From contig NZ_CP066776.1 of the NCBI RefSeq assembly GCF_010681825.2, positions 2,356,001 through 2,420,000 on the forward strand: a stretch of 64,000 nucleotides of DNA, read 5' to 3'. The notes under the pieces were generated by a model. The model was not told where the DNA came from and did no database searches. It worked only from the letters and a program-made list of their open reading frames with translations. Of the stretch, positions 36,783-47,100 are shown one piece after another. This DNA is from Sulfuriroseicoccus oceanibius (GTDB lineage Bacteria; Verrucomicrobiota; Verrucomicrobiia; Verrucomicrobiales; SLCJ01). A program made the position numbers and the translations under genes. Each line of letters opens with the position of its first letter. The stretch's first letter is position 1.

Positions 36783-37325
36783 CTAGTTCCCAACTTGCTG
36801 CGTCAGGTACAAGGCCGCGGCCCCCACCTTCTTCAATGCATTGACCGACAACGTCGCGCCGACAATACCATCCACTCGCGTGCTCAATCGGTCGCCCTTC
36901 AGCGAGGCTCCCACAAATTGCTTGGTAAAAAACGGCCGGGTCACCTCCCAGCCATGGCTCTCCCGGTAAATCAGCACCTTAAGCTCGCTGATCTTCCCAT
37001 TGCGCACCACCACACCGGTTGTAATCGGCTCGCTCTTGCCGATCTCCTGCAGGATCCACGCCGTGCGCCCGTTGCCCTGCCAATACCGGATCTTCTTCTC
37101 CGGATACTTGTGCCCGAAAATCTTCTTCAACCCCGCCGACTGCTTGGCATTGAGCTTCAACACCTGGGTCTTGGGCACCCCACCGAAATGACGCTTCATG
37201 AACGCCGACGGCTTCTCGTACACCTTCTCCTGCGCACCCGCCACGCCCACCGACATCACACACCAACACAAAACAAACGCCCTACCCAAAAGCGGTAGAA
37301 CGGATCGGCTCAGACGATGGCGCAT
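36783..37325 (-). CDS. Exported FMN-binding-domain protein, flavinylation substrate
   Basis: A 180-residue exported protein with a signal peptide ending near VGVAGA (residues 25-31). Near the C-terminus DGIVGATLSVNAL (152-164) matches the ApbE recognition motif [D]GxxGAT, so Thr158 is the predicted FMN attachment site. The domain (about 85-165) resembles the NqrC/RnfG FMN-binding fold, but here it is a small soluble version. I chose the ATG at 37325, with GGGAG 5 nt upstream; the longer open frame starts inside the hairpin at 37347-37380 and is unlikely. The residues AFMKRHFGGVPKTQVLKL (41-58) resemble the start of other quinol-linked FMN-binding proteins. Confidence 0.83.
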   Translation of the reverse strand: MRHRLSRSVLPLLGRAFVLCWCVMSVGVAGAQEKVYEKPSAFMKRHFGGVPKTQVLKLNAKQSAGLKKIFGHKYPEKKIRYWQGNGRTAWILQEIGKSEPITTGVVVRNGKISELKVLIYRESHGWEVTRPFFTKQFVGASLKGDRLSTRVDGIVGATLSVNALKKVGAAALYLTQQVGN

Positions 37326-37346
37326 GCTCACTCCCATACAAAACAA

Positions 37347-37380
37347 CATGGACTGGCTGCCCTGCGACAGCCAGTCCATG
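37347..37380 (-). terminator. 13-bp hairpin between porin and flavoprotein genes
   Basis: A perfect 13-bp stem CATGGACTGGCTG/CAGCCAGTCCATG with an 8-nt loop, followed on the minus strand by TTGTTTTG. It lies 12 nt after the porin stop and 22 nt before the flavoprotein start. It may terminate part of the porin transcripts, so expression of the electron-transfer genes would be lower than that of the porin, or it may protect the porin mRNA from exonucleases. Confidence 0.7.
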
Positions 37381-37391
37381 AAAGGATTTTT

Positions 37392-38480
37392 TTAGAAATA
37401 CCAGCCGAAGCCCACATTGTAGGTCTCGGTGGTACCAGGCTTGCCGGCCTGATCAGCGTTGAGATAGTCGGCCTTGAGGACGATGTTCTCTGTCAGCCAG
37501 TAGTTCACACCTGCGTTCAGCTCGGTCACTTCCTTGAGCGCACCGCCGGTGAAGTACTCGTACTGAGATGCACGGCCGAACACACCGATCTTACCCACTG
37601 GGGTTTCCCAAGTGTAGGACGGCTCGAGGTATCCCCCCCACTGCTCGTCGGCGGCACCTTCCACGTCCAGGTTCCAGTAAGCGGCAAGACCGACAAACTG
37701 GAAGCCGCCCTTGCGGTAGATGCCGTGGGTGGAAAGCAGCAGACCATCTTGGTCGCCGTCCACACTTCCATCGACGTCCGACTGGTACTGAGCCGAGCCA
37801 GCCAACTCAACACCGGCGATTCCGGTGTACTTCACACGGGTCGTTGCAGCCCAGCGGTCGCCATTGATCGCGAACTCCTCAAACTCGTAACCGGAACGAC
37901 CACCGCGGATGCTGTCGCCTTCCATATCCAACCCCGAGTGCACCAAGGCATCAATCTGCCAGCCGGTGTCGTAGGTCTTCACCACGCCACCACCAAGCTC
38001 GGTCCAAGTGGTCGGCAAAATGTATTTCTCCACGTTCGGGCGCTCCACACCGAAGAAGGTTGTCGGCTCGTGCACCTCGTTGATCACGCCCACAGGCAGG
38101 ATGATCAAACCAGCCTTGGCAGCGAGCTGGTCGGTCAGCGCGTAGTTGAAGTACGCTTGCTCGATCTTGAATTCCACGCCATCGGCAGTCCAGCTGGAGC
38201 CTTCCTTCTTGCGCACCAGGTGCTCGATCTCGGTCTCGGTGACCAATTCAAGCTTATCGGTGAAGTGGACGTCGGCAAAAAGCACTGCGCGATGCAGGTC
38301 GAGCGTCTCGGTTCCGTCGCCAAAGTTGGCGTGAAACTCACCATAAGATCCAAACGAAAAATGATCCCAGAACGACTTCTCCTTGGTGAAGGAGGCGTCG
38401 AGATCTTCGCTCGCCGTGCCGGCAACCGCCGATCCAGCGATCCCCATTCCTGCTGCCACTACTAGTGCCTTGTTCATCAT
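37392..38480 (-). CDS. Outer-membrane porin, phosphate-selective porin O/P-like
   Basis: A 362-residue beta-barrel protein. A signal peptide covers about residues 1-21 (ending GSAVAG). The start SFWDHFSFGSYGEFHANFGDG, then TLDLHRAVLFADVHFTDKLELVTE, and the C-terminal NVGFGWYF with a terminal aromatic residue are barrel signatures. It resembles the OprO/OprP-type porins common in Verrucomicrobiota, although ion selectivity cannot be told. The open frame extends to 38855 but the paired ATGs at 38480 and 38477 give the proper signal peptide. It heads the porin, FMN-binding protein, membrane protein, ApbE cluster. Confidence 0.85.
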   Translation of the reverse strand: MMNKALVVAAGMGIAGSAVAGTASEDLDASFTKEKSFWDHFSFGSYGEFHANFGDGTETLDLHRAVLFADVHFTDKLELVTETEIEHLVRKKEGSSWTADGVEFKIEQAYFNYALTDQLAAKAGLIILPVGVINEVHEPTTFFGVERPNVEKYILPTTWTELGGGVVKTYDTGWQIDALVHSGLDMEGDSIRGGRSGYEFEEFAINGDRWAATTRVKYTGIAGVELAGSAQYQSDVDGSVDGDQDGLLLSTHGIYRKGGFQFVGLAAYWNLDVEGAADEQWGGYLEPSYTWETPVGKIGVFGRASQYEYFTGGALKEVTELNAGVNYWLTENIVLKADYLNADQAGKPGTTETYNVGFGWYF

Positions 38481-38778
38481 ATCGTGTGCTTGATTTGCCC
38501 CGCTCAAATTGGGGAGCGGACAGATAGCGAGACTGAATCTCAATAGCAAGGTGTTTTTTGTCCGTTTTGCCACATTGCCCCCGTCTCCAATTCCTCCCTG
38601 CCAAATCGCCCCAAACCAATCCCAATGCACCCGCCGCCGATCACCGCCCCCGAACTCAAGAACGCAATCGACCTCATCGTACCAGCCGAAGCACCCCACA
38701 GTCGGACCTCCTGCGCGTTCTGTGCTCATCCCTCTCTTGTATCCGCGGTCATCAACTGCCATGATCCGCATCCCGTAG
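38481..38778. other. 298-bp divergent intergenic region
   Basis: Separates the porin gene (leftward) from the DUF4838 gene (rightward). No gene or clear regulatory element is visible. It should contain both promoters. Frames crossing it are low-complexity shadows. Confidence 0.5.
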
Positions 38779-41073
38779 ATGAAGCATCTGATTTCCTTAC
38801 TTCTCACCGCCCTTGTGGCATGCACAATCGCGCCCGCGCAAATTACTATCGCCACTCGCGGCGAGCCGGCCGACTATACCATCGTTCTTCCCGCTCAGGC
38901 CTCCCCAGCACAACATCACGCGGGACGCGAACTACAACGCTTCACCGAAGAGATGACCGGAGTGCGGCTCCCCATCATCTCCGACGCACACCCCCTCCCG
39001 GAGCATGCCATCGTACTTGGCTCAACCCGCCACACGGAAACCATCCTCGAAAGTTCCTCCGATCTGGCATCACTCGGCCCCGATGGATTTCGCATCACCA
39101 CCAAGCCTCCCCATCTCTTGATCATCGGAGGTCCTGAACGAGGCACGCTTTACGGAGTATACGAAACACTCGAACAATTTGCCGGATGCCGTTGGTACAG
39201 CAGCTGGCATCATGTCATCCCGCAGCTGGAATCCTGGACTCTGCCCGAGATTGATCAAACCCAACGCCCGGCATTCTCCGTGCGCGAGCCTTTGTGGTTC
39301 GATTGTTTTCATGGTGACTGGGCGGCCCGTAACAAAATCAACGGCAGTAGAATGGAGCTGGGTGCCCATCACGGCGGCAAAGTCCGCTTTGGCCGAGGAC
39401 TATTCGTTCACACTTTCAACACACTGTGCCCACCATCCGAGTTCTTCGACCACCATCCGGAGTATTTCAGCGAGGTCGACGGCAAACGTATTCATCACCG
39501 TACCCAACTCTGCCTCACCAACCCGGCCGTCGTACGCATCGTTACGCAGCGTCTATTAGAACACATCCGCGAGGATCCCGAGGCCAAGCTCTTCAGTGTC
39601 AGCCAAAACGACTGGGGCAACCCATGCACCTGCAGCTACTGCAAGGCGATCGACGACCGAGAGGGCTCGCACGCGGGGTCGCTGATCCACTTCGTCAATC
39701 AAGTGGCAACCGCGGTGGAAAAGGAATTCCCCGACGTATGGATAGAAACCCTAGCTTACCAGTACACCCGCACGCCCCCAAAGACGGTCCGCCCACGCCA
39801 CAACGTCGTGCCCCGGCTGTGTTCTATCGAGTGCGACTTTTCCCAACCGCTGGCAGTCAGCAACTACCCGCAGAATGAGAGTTTCGTCTCCGATCTTCGA
39901 GGCTGGAGCAAAATCTCCCACCAGCTCTTCATCTGGGATTACACCACCAACTACCGCCACTATCTGGCACCATTTCCCAACGTCCTCAGCCTCCAGAAGA
40001 ACATCCAACTCTTCCGCGATCAAGGCGTCGTTGGATTGTTGGAACAGGGAGCCTACCAAGGTAGGCATGCCGACTTCGCAGAGCTCAAAGGCTGGCTGCT
40101 CTCAAAGTGGATGTGGAATCCTGACCTCCCCGCAGAACCGTTGATCGACGACTTCTTCAGTGGCTACTACGGCGCTGCAGCCCCATTTGTTCGCCGCTAC
40201 TTCGACGAACTCCATAGCTTCTATGACAATCCAAAATCCGCACCTCTTCGCATTTACTATCACATCTCCGACCGCGTGATCCCTGATGCTTTCTACGCCC
40301 GCGCCGCGAAACTCTGGCAACAAGCCGAAGCTGCTGTCCATGATTCACCGGCGCATCTCTACAACGTGCGGATGGGTGCCTTGCCTGTGCTCTATACCCA
40401 GCTCATGCGGATGCCCAACCCCGACCAGATCAAAATTTGGGTGACAGAGGCACCTCAGCTCTACCAAGCACCAGCCACCCGCCACGCCCTCGCCACAGAA
40501 GTACTCAAGCGCATGGACGAAGCCGGTGACATCCGCCTCTCGGAAGCCTGGCACTTGGAACAAAAATCCCTGAATCAGTGGCGACACTGGGCCGCCACAC
40601 CGAAAGCGCCGTCGGTCCCAGCCCCTCAAACCAAAGCCCTCGTGGAAGACACCGTCCTGGACCTCACAAACCGCGGCGTCTGGGGAGACACCATATCCGA
40701 CAACCGCACCAACGACGGCTACGCCCTAAAACTCTTCAACTCATACGGCAAGCGCCCCGCCACCCTCGACTTCCATCACGTCGCATTCGATCACGGCAAA
40801 ACCTACCGTCTCCGGATCCGGCTGCGGGGGAAAAATCACTCGCAACAAAACGCGCCGGCATTCACAGCTGGGATCTATGACCCAAGGTCCAAAAGCGCGA
40901 TTGTCGAACTAAAGCCCGAGTCTTCAAGCACCGACTACGCGTGGTACCAACTCGAAGACTGGATACCAGAGGACCACCACATATTCTGGATCGCCCCCGC
41001 TCGTGATCCCGCCGACACGACAGCCAGGCCTGCCGTGTATCTCGACAAAATTGAGATCCTCAGGGTCGATTAG
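38779..41073 (+). CDS. DUF4838 exported glycoside hydrolase-like protein
   Basis: A 764-residue secreted protein with a signal peptide ending at TIAPA (residues 1-20). Residues 25-120 are an alpha-glucuronidase-N-terminal-like domain (AGRELQRFTEEMTGVRLPII, then LGSTRHTE, GGPERGTLYGVYETLEQFAGCRW). DUF4838 follows (about 190-480): FSVSQNDWGNPCTCSYCKAID with a Cys-x-Cys-x2-Cys set, and FIWDYTTNYRHYLAPFPN. The C-terminal 150 residues look like a beta-sandwich carbohydrate-binding module. Such proteins are frequent in polysaccharide-degrading marine and gut bacteria, but the substrate is unknown. The sulfatase at 56297-57679 suggests use of sulfated or acidic glycans, without direct linkage. Confidence 0.83.
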   Translation: MKHLISLLLTALVACTIAPAQITIATRGEPADYTIVLPAQASPAQHHAGRELQRFTEEMTGVRLPIISDAHPLPEHAIVLGSTRHTETILESSSDLASLGPDGFRITTKPPHLLIIGGPERGTLYGVYETLEQFAGCRWYSSWHHVIPQLESWTLPEIDQTQRPAFSVREPLWFDCFHGDWAARNKINGSRMELGAHHGGKVRFGRGLFVHTFNTLCPPSEFFDHHPEYFSEVDGKRIHHRTQLCLTNPAVVRIVTQRLLEHIREDPEAKLFSVSQNDWGNPCTCSYCKAIDDREGSHAGSLIHFVNQVATAVEKEFPDVWIETLAYQYTRTPPKTVRPRHNVVPRLCSIECDFSQPLAVSNYPQNESFVSDLRGWSKISHQLFIWDYTTNYRHYLAPFPNVLSLQKNIQLFRDQGVVGLLEQGAYQGRHADFAELKGWLLSKWMWNPDLPAEPLIDDFFSGYYGAAAPFVRRYFDELHSFYDNPKSAPLRIYYHISDRVIPDAFYARAAKLWQQAEAAVHDSPAHLYNVRMGALPVLYTQLMRMPNPDQIKIWVTEAPQLYQAPATRHALATEVLKRMDEAGDIRLSEAWHLEQKSLNQWRHWAATPKAPSVPAPQTKALVEDTVLDLTNRGVWGDTISDNRTNDGYALKLFNSYGKRPATLDFHHVAFDHGKTYRLRIRLRGKNHSQQNAPAFTAGIYDPRSKSAIVELKPESSSTDYAWYQLEDWIPEDHHIFWIAPARDPADTTARPAVYLDKIEILRVD

Positions 41074-41146
41074 CACGAACCTCCGACAACTCATTACAAA
41101 GCGGCAACAAGCCTTTGCTTTTCCGCTCATGGCACATTAGAACGGA

Positions 41147-41162
41147 TCAGACCACAGTCTGA
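41147..41162. promoter_or_regulatory. Short inverted repeat upstream of the giant gene
   Basis: TCAGAC-CACA-GTCTGA, a perfect 6-bp inverted repeat with a 4-nt loop, centred about 25 nt before the ATG at 41180. It could be an operator or an mRNA hairpin near the start. Role unproven. Confidence 0.4.
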
Positions 41163-41179
41163 CAGCCCTAAGATTTATC

Positions 41180-44100
41180 ATGCGCACGTTTCCGTCCTTC
41201 TTCCGCGCCCACTGGTTGCTCACCCTTTTGTTGAGTCTCATTTGTGTTGGAGGGCTCAGGGCGCAGACTCCGGTGTCGCGTGATGTGCCTGACGTTTACC
41301 GGGAGCTAATTGACCAGCGCCTCACCAAGCTGGACGATCTGCTGGAAGGCGGTCATCCCGAGAGCAAGGAGTCCATCGATGGCGAGGTGCTCCTACGCGA
41401 ATACCTTTATTGGGTGGACGAGGACGGCAAGTCCCACCGCATTTTCCACACTGTTTACCACGCCCACACCCAGGACGGCGTCGAGGCCATGGCTCAGGAC
41501 CGCTTCGCCTTCGATGCCAAATTAACCCGGGTGCATCTGGCGGCCGCGCGCACCATCGGCGCCGACGGCACAGTCAAAGAAGTCGCGGATAACGCAGCCT
41601 TCATCGAACGAGGACGTCAGGAAAATGCCACCCAACTCTACAACTCCGACCACTCGGTGGTCGTGATCTACCCGGATGTGAAAATGGGGAGTCTGGTCGA
41701 AACCATTCTCGTCTATGAAGAGGTCGAACAACAAATCCCCGGTGAATTCACCACCGTCCTCGGCTTTTCCACCGGCTGGCCCGTAACCCACGACCGCCGC
41801 GAGATCGATCTCCCGACCCCGCTCTTCGAGAAGCTCAATCAGGACCAGCTAGGCGACGACGTCCCTCAGATGGAAATCGTCAGCCAAATGGCCGGCCGCA
41901 CACGTCTGCGTTGGAGCGCCGACCACCTCGATCGCGGGTTCAGTGAGCGCTCGGAAGCTCCCAGCTCGCAGACCGGGCCTTGTGTGTTCCTTTCCACCCT
42001 CCCCGACTGGGATGCCTTCACTACGTGGTACAGCGGCGTGCTGGCGGAGCGCTCGACACTCTCGGATGAGCTCAAACAACAAGTCGACAGCTGGACCGAA
42101 GGCCTCGACTCCGACGAGCAGATCCTACGGGCACTCTTTGAAAAGGCCGCCAACGATGTGCGCTACACCGGACTCGAATTCGGCTTCTCAGGCCTTCGTC
42201 CCTATGCCTGCAACACGGTGTGGGACAACCAATATGGCGACTGCAAAGACAAGTCCAACCTCCTGCGTGCCATGCTCGCCCACAAGGGGATCAACGCCTA
42301 CCTGACGCTCGTGCAAACCAGCCACGCCGGCCTGGTGCCAAAAGGAGTAGCGGACTTCCGCCGCTTCGATCACGCGATTCTCGCCGTTGAGCTCAAACCG
42401 GGGAAATGGATCTTCTGTGACCCAACCATCGAGCACGGCCGCCCGGGCACGCTCAGCCCGTCGAGCTCGGACCGCGAGGTGCTGGTAGTGGTGGGCGAAC
42501 GTGCCCAGTGGATGCGCACGCCACCAGCCACCGGGTTGAAGTACCACTACGCGCTCAGCTTGGACTTGAGCGACAGCTACCAAATCACCGGCACACTCGA
42601 AAGCACCGGCTCAGGCTACTACTCGATCAGCGAACTCAGACGCCACAGCGGCGCCGGCCGCGACGCAGCTTTGGGCAATCTGCACGACCTCGTTGGTGCC
42701 TTCTTCCCCAGTGCGTGGGCCATCGATTACCAAGAGCCGGAAACCGACGTCATCACCGCGCCTGACACGTTCACCAACCGCAGCTATCTGATCACCCCGT
42801 CGCTGCAAACCGATTCGGAGAACCGCATCCACCTTCCGTTCCCGATGCCGCGTGGACTACTCTACGATTACGGCCACACGGAAAAGCGCCACACTAACTA
42901 CTTCCAATGGCCGGAAACCACCGAGATCACGGTCACTTTGCGCCTTCCAAACCACCTCACCCCGGCCTCGCTCCCGGCACCTCTGGAATCGATCAACCCA
43001 TACTATGCTGCCCGGGGACAGTGGACATTCGATAAAGCCACCCATACTCTGGCGGCCACATTGACCAACACCACCGGCCGCTCGGTGATCCCGAAAAACC
43101 AGGTCGCCACGGCATTGGAAACCACACGCGCATTGACCACCTGGGTACAGGCACCGGTTATTCTGGAACCGAAAGAACCAGCGGACACTGCCGCCGACCA
43201 GCGCCAGACGCTGAAACTTCCAACCGCCAAGGGACAGCTCGCCTACATCGACGCGCGCTTCCCCATCCACGGCGATCGCCACGCACGCCGCGACCAACTC
43301 ACCGCCGTGCGTGCCGCCTACCCTGACGATACAGCCACCCAGTATCAGGTGCGTCACGAACTCGCGATGCTTGATTTCTACGCCAATCGGTTTGACCAAG
43401 CCATCACGACATGGAGCGAACTGGTCGCAAACCGCCCCGCCGACATCCCTGACTCAAGCGCGCATTTCTCCCGCTACATGCTGGCGCAAGCCCACGCCGA
43501 CAACGGTTCCCATGACGAGGCCTTCGCCGCGCTGCGCCCGTTGCTGGAGACCAAAGGAGTCAGCGACTACCGCCTGGGCTGGAGCCTCACGTGTGCCGGT
43601 GAGTTCGCGATCCATGGAGCCACCGTTGAGAACGCCGATGAGTACCTGCGCCGCGCCTTGGAGATCGACGGAGCGCACCGCGACCAAGCGAACGCCCTGT
43701 TGTTTGTGCTGCATTGCTTCGAAGCGAACGAGGAAGCGGCAACACAATGGCTGACGAATGCTCTGCGCCGTCCACTGGCCGAGTTCGAGCCGGTCATGCG
43801 TGCGGCCTACACTGTTTTTGACGAGTTCCGCCCCGAGGAAGATGCGCAGGACGCGCTGCTGCTGGCGGCCCGCGTGATCGACTCGGTCTGTGCAGCCCCC
43901 GCAGGTGATGAAATCGAGGAATCGCAGAACTTCGCCACCGCCTACCCCGCGTTCTTCAAATCAATGCACGCCGCGCGCCACGCAAACCTGGTGCTTGGAC
44001 CACAATTCCAGAAGTTCGTCGCATCAAACCGTGAACGCCTCGTCGCCTACGCTCCGGATTTGGACCCACTGGCCAACGCCAGCGCCGATGAGCACAAAGC

Positions 44101-47100
44101 CCGCATCGAGAAGCTGATGACTGCCGACGACAAACAGATCGTCGCCGCGATCGCCCACTACGTGAGCCAACACCCATGCACCGACCTGCCTGAGCAACTC
44201 TGGCGCATGGCAGCATTTGTGAGCTCGGAAGAACTCAAACAATCGCCTGCAACCCCGCTGACACCACAGCTGATTGCTCTCGGCGAGCAGATCCCGTTCA
44301 GCAACAGCAATCGTTGGGAGTTCGACTTCATTCGCGCCAAGTGGCTGTTCCACGACAAGAATTGGCAGCAAGCCATTGAGATGTTCCAAGCCCAGCGCGC
44401 CCATCCGGAGTTCAACACCGACTTCCGCTCCTCCTCCATCTACCAGGAAGGCCAATGCCACGAATTTCTCGGAGCCTGGGATAAGGCGATCGACTGTTAT
44501 CTCCAGCTCAAAGGCTCCCACACCACGCTGCCAACCGCAGCCACCGCGGTGATGCGCGCCGGTGTGTTGCAAGCGCGCGAGGGACGCCACGACGAGGCGT
44601 TGGCGACGTGGACATTGTTGCACGACGTACCGGAATCAGTGATCACCCGCTCCAGCGCTGAAGTGGACTTGAAGGAGGCGATCAAGCTGAGCAAACGCCC
44701 GGAGGCGCTGCTCAACTACTGGAAGGCAGCAGAACAATGGTGGCAGAAAGTAGCGCGCCGCCATCTCGGGGCCTGTGGAGTTTCAGTCAAAGATCACCGC
44801 ATCGAGCCTTATCTGAGCGCTACCGCACCTGCCCTTGAGTCCGCGATCATGAGAAGCGCGCAAGGCAACGACGGAGAGGCCTACCTGACCGCTTTGCTGC
44901 CGCTCATCGACTACCTGCGTTGGTCGCCAAATGGGCTTGAGCTGATCTACAATCAGTTCCAGATCGCAGCGATCGACAACAACCCGAGGCTCAAAAAACA
45001 CACCAACGTAATCGCTCAATCGATCGCTGGCGCAGTGGTTGACTTCGGCGATCCGGAGCTGATCCCCTACGCCCAGCGCCTGAACGTCGCGCTTCTCATT
45101 GATGGGGGGCAATCGGATCAGGCGCTGCCATTGGCTCGCACTTACGTCGAGCAAATGCAACGCTACGACAGAAACCACATCGAACGTCTGATCTGGCTCT
45201 ACATGATGGCATCCGTCCAGTCGGGAGAGAACTTGGAGGAGTCCTCCGCCGAGGGCCTGAAGGTGTGGCAAAACGGGATCAGCCAGATGGATCCCCACCA
45301 GTTTGGCAATTCGCTGGGCTGGGCATTGAGGGAAGCCGGACGCAACGACGACGCTCTCGCCGTGGCACAAGCAGCTCTCCAATTACAGACGAACACACCG
45401 GCATACACCAACCTCTTGAGAAAACTGGTGACCACCATCCAGGCGGAAGCCAAATCATCGGGCGAGCTGAACACCGCATTGCTCGATTGGGCACAGCAGA
45501 ACCGCCCGGTCTGGTACGACTTGGTGGAGGCCCCGACTCCAGACTCGTTGGAGTTCGCCCCAACCGCAGCGAGTCTCAAGTTCCACCTCCAGTTGGTCGC
45601 AGACGAATCTGCTCCTGCCGCACAGCGACTCAAAGCGTGGCAGGACGCCGTGCTCACCATTGCCGAGCAGGAGCCTCAGTGGGCAGGTTTTGTCGACGTC
45701 GTCAGCCAGGCCGCTCGACTTGAAGCCATCCCCGCCACAACGAAAGCCCAGGCCATTTGGCGCGCATACACCTACGCTTGCTATCAAGGGCACCCCCGCG
45801 CCGCACGCAAATTGCGCAACCTGCCCGCCTTCCAACAGCTCAACGCTCACATCCTGACCGATCTCTCGCCACGGCTGATGGACCACGCCGCCGCCGTGCG
45901 CTACCGCGACGCTGACCAGCACCTAGCCAATATCGACAGCCTCACGCAAGTGGATGAAATCGATGATGCGCTGCGTGAACTCATCAGTACCGAGTTGCGC
46001 GGGCTGTGGATCCTTGGAGAAGTGGAAGCTGCCGAGGAAGTCATCAAGTCGGTGAAGTCATGGAAGCTCAGCGATGACTCGTTTACCTTCAAACTAGGTC
46101 TCCAGATGGGGCTGCGCAAAGCGAGTCATCAACTCCAGCACGAAATGGCGCTGGCAGATGAATGGACTACGCTGCTCCAGCCTCAACTGGAGCTCGCTGC
46201 CACCAAGGCACCGCGTGACTGGCGGGAATGGCGCTCAAGGACCACCATGCACAGTGGTCTCCCCTTCACCGGTCTGGATGAAGCCGCTATCGACGGCATC
46301 CTGGCAAAGCGGATCCTCGAACGCTCGATGATTCACTCAACCCCGCATCTCTCGCAATTCCTCATGTCCCCAAGGCTGTGGCCCGCCGCCAGCGACGAAG
46401 GTGCAGCGGAAACCTACGGAGCCGCAGTGAAGGCAATGATGGAATCAAAACTCGAATCCGACCTTAAAGCCGACTGCCTGATCCGATTCTACAGTCTCGT
46501 GCCGCGCGACCGTGCGATGCGGAAGCACATCGCCGATGTGCTTGAGCCGCACACCGAATCACCACACAAGCACCTGCGCGCCATGGTGACTTGCATTCGG
46601 ACCGGTTTCCTGGCATCCGCTGGAGAAAAGCCCGCGCCTGGATCTCTTGATGCACAAGAACTCAATGCGTTCAGGGAAGCCATCGCCCACTTCTTCCAGC
46701 CGACTCTGGCTTTGGCTTACGGAGACGAGGCCACCCGCTCAGCCACGCTTGAGACGGTACGCAATACGGAGGCAACATCCACAGAGCCGGAACTCGGAAA
46801 ACTCATGGCGTTGGCTCTTCTCACCGACTCCCCGGTCGCTGACGTTGCGAAGGAACTGAAATTATCCGTGCTGGATCAGAACATCGACCGCTGGTGGTAC
46901 GAAGCCCCTGGAGCGATCAGATCACAGATCGCCTCGCTTATTCTCACCGGCCGCAGCGAAGAGATCCCCGCCGAGCTTCTACCCTGGCTGATCTCCCGCA
47001 CCAACGCCACGACTGCCCACACGCTTCACGCGCTCGACGCTTGGCGCCGCGGTGATTTCAAGACCATGCTCAAGCACACTGCCAAGGCCCAACTCCACGA

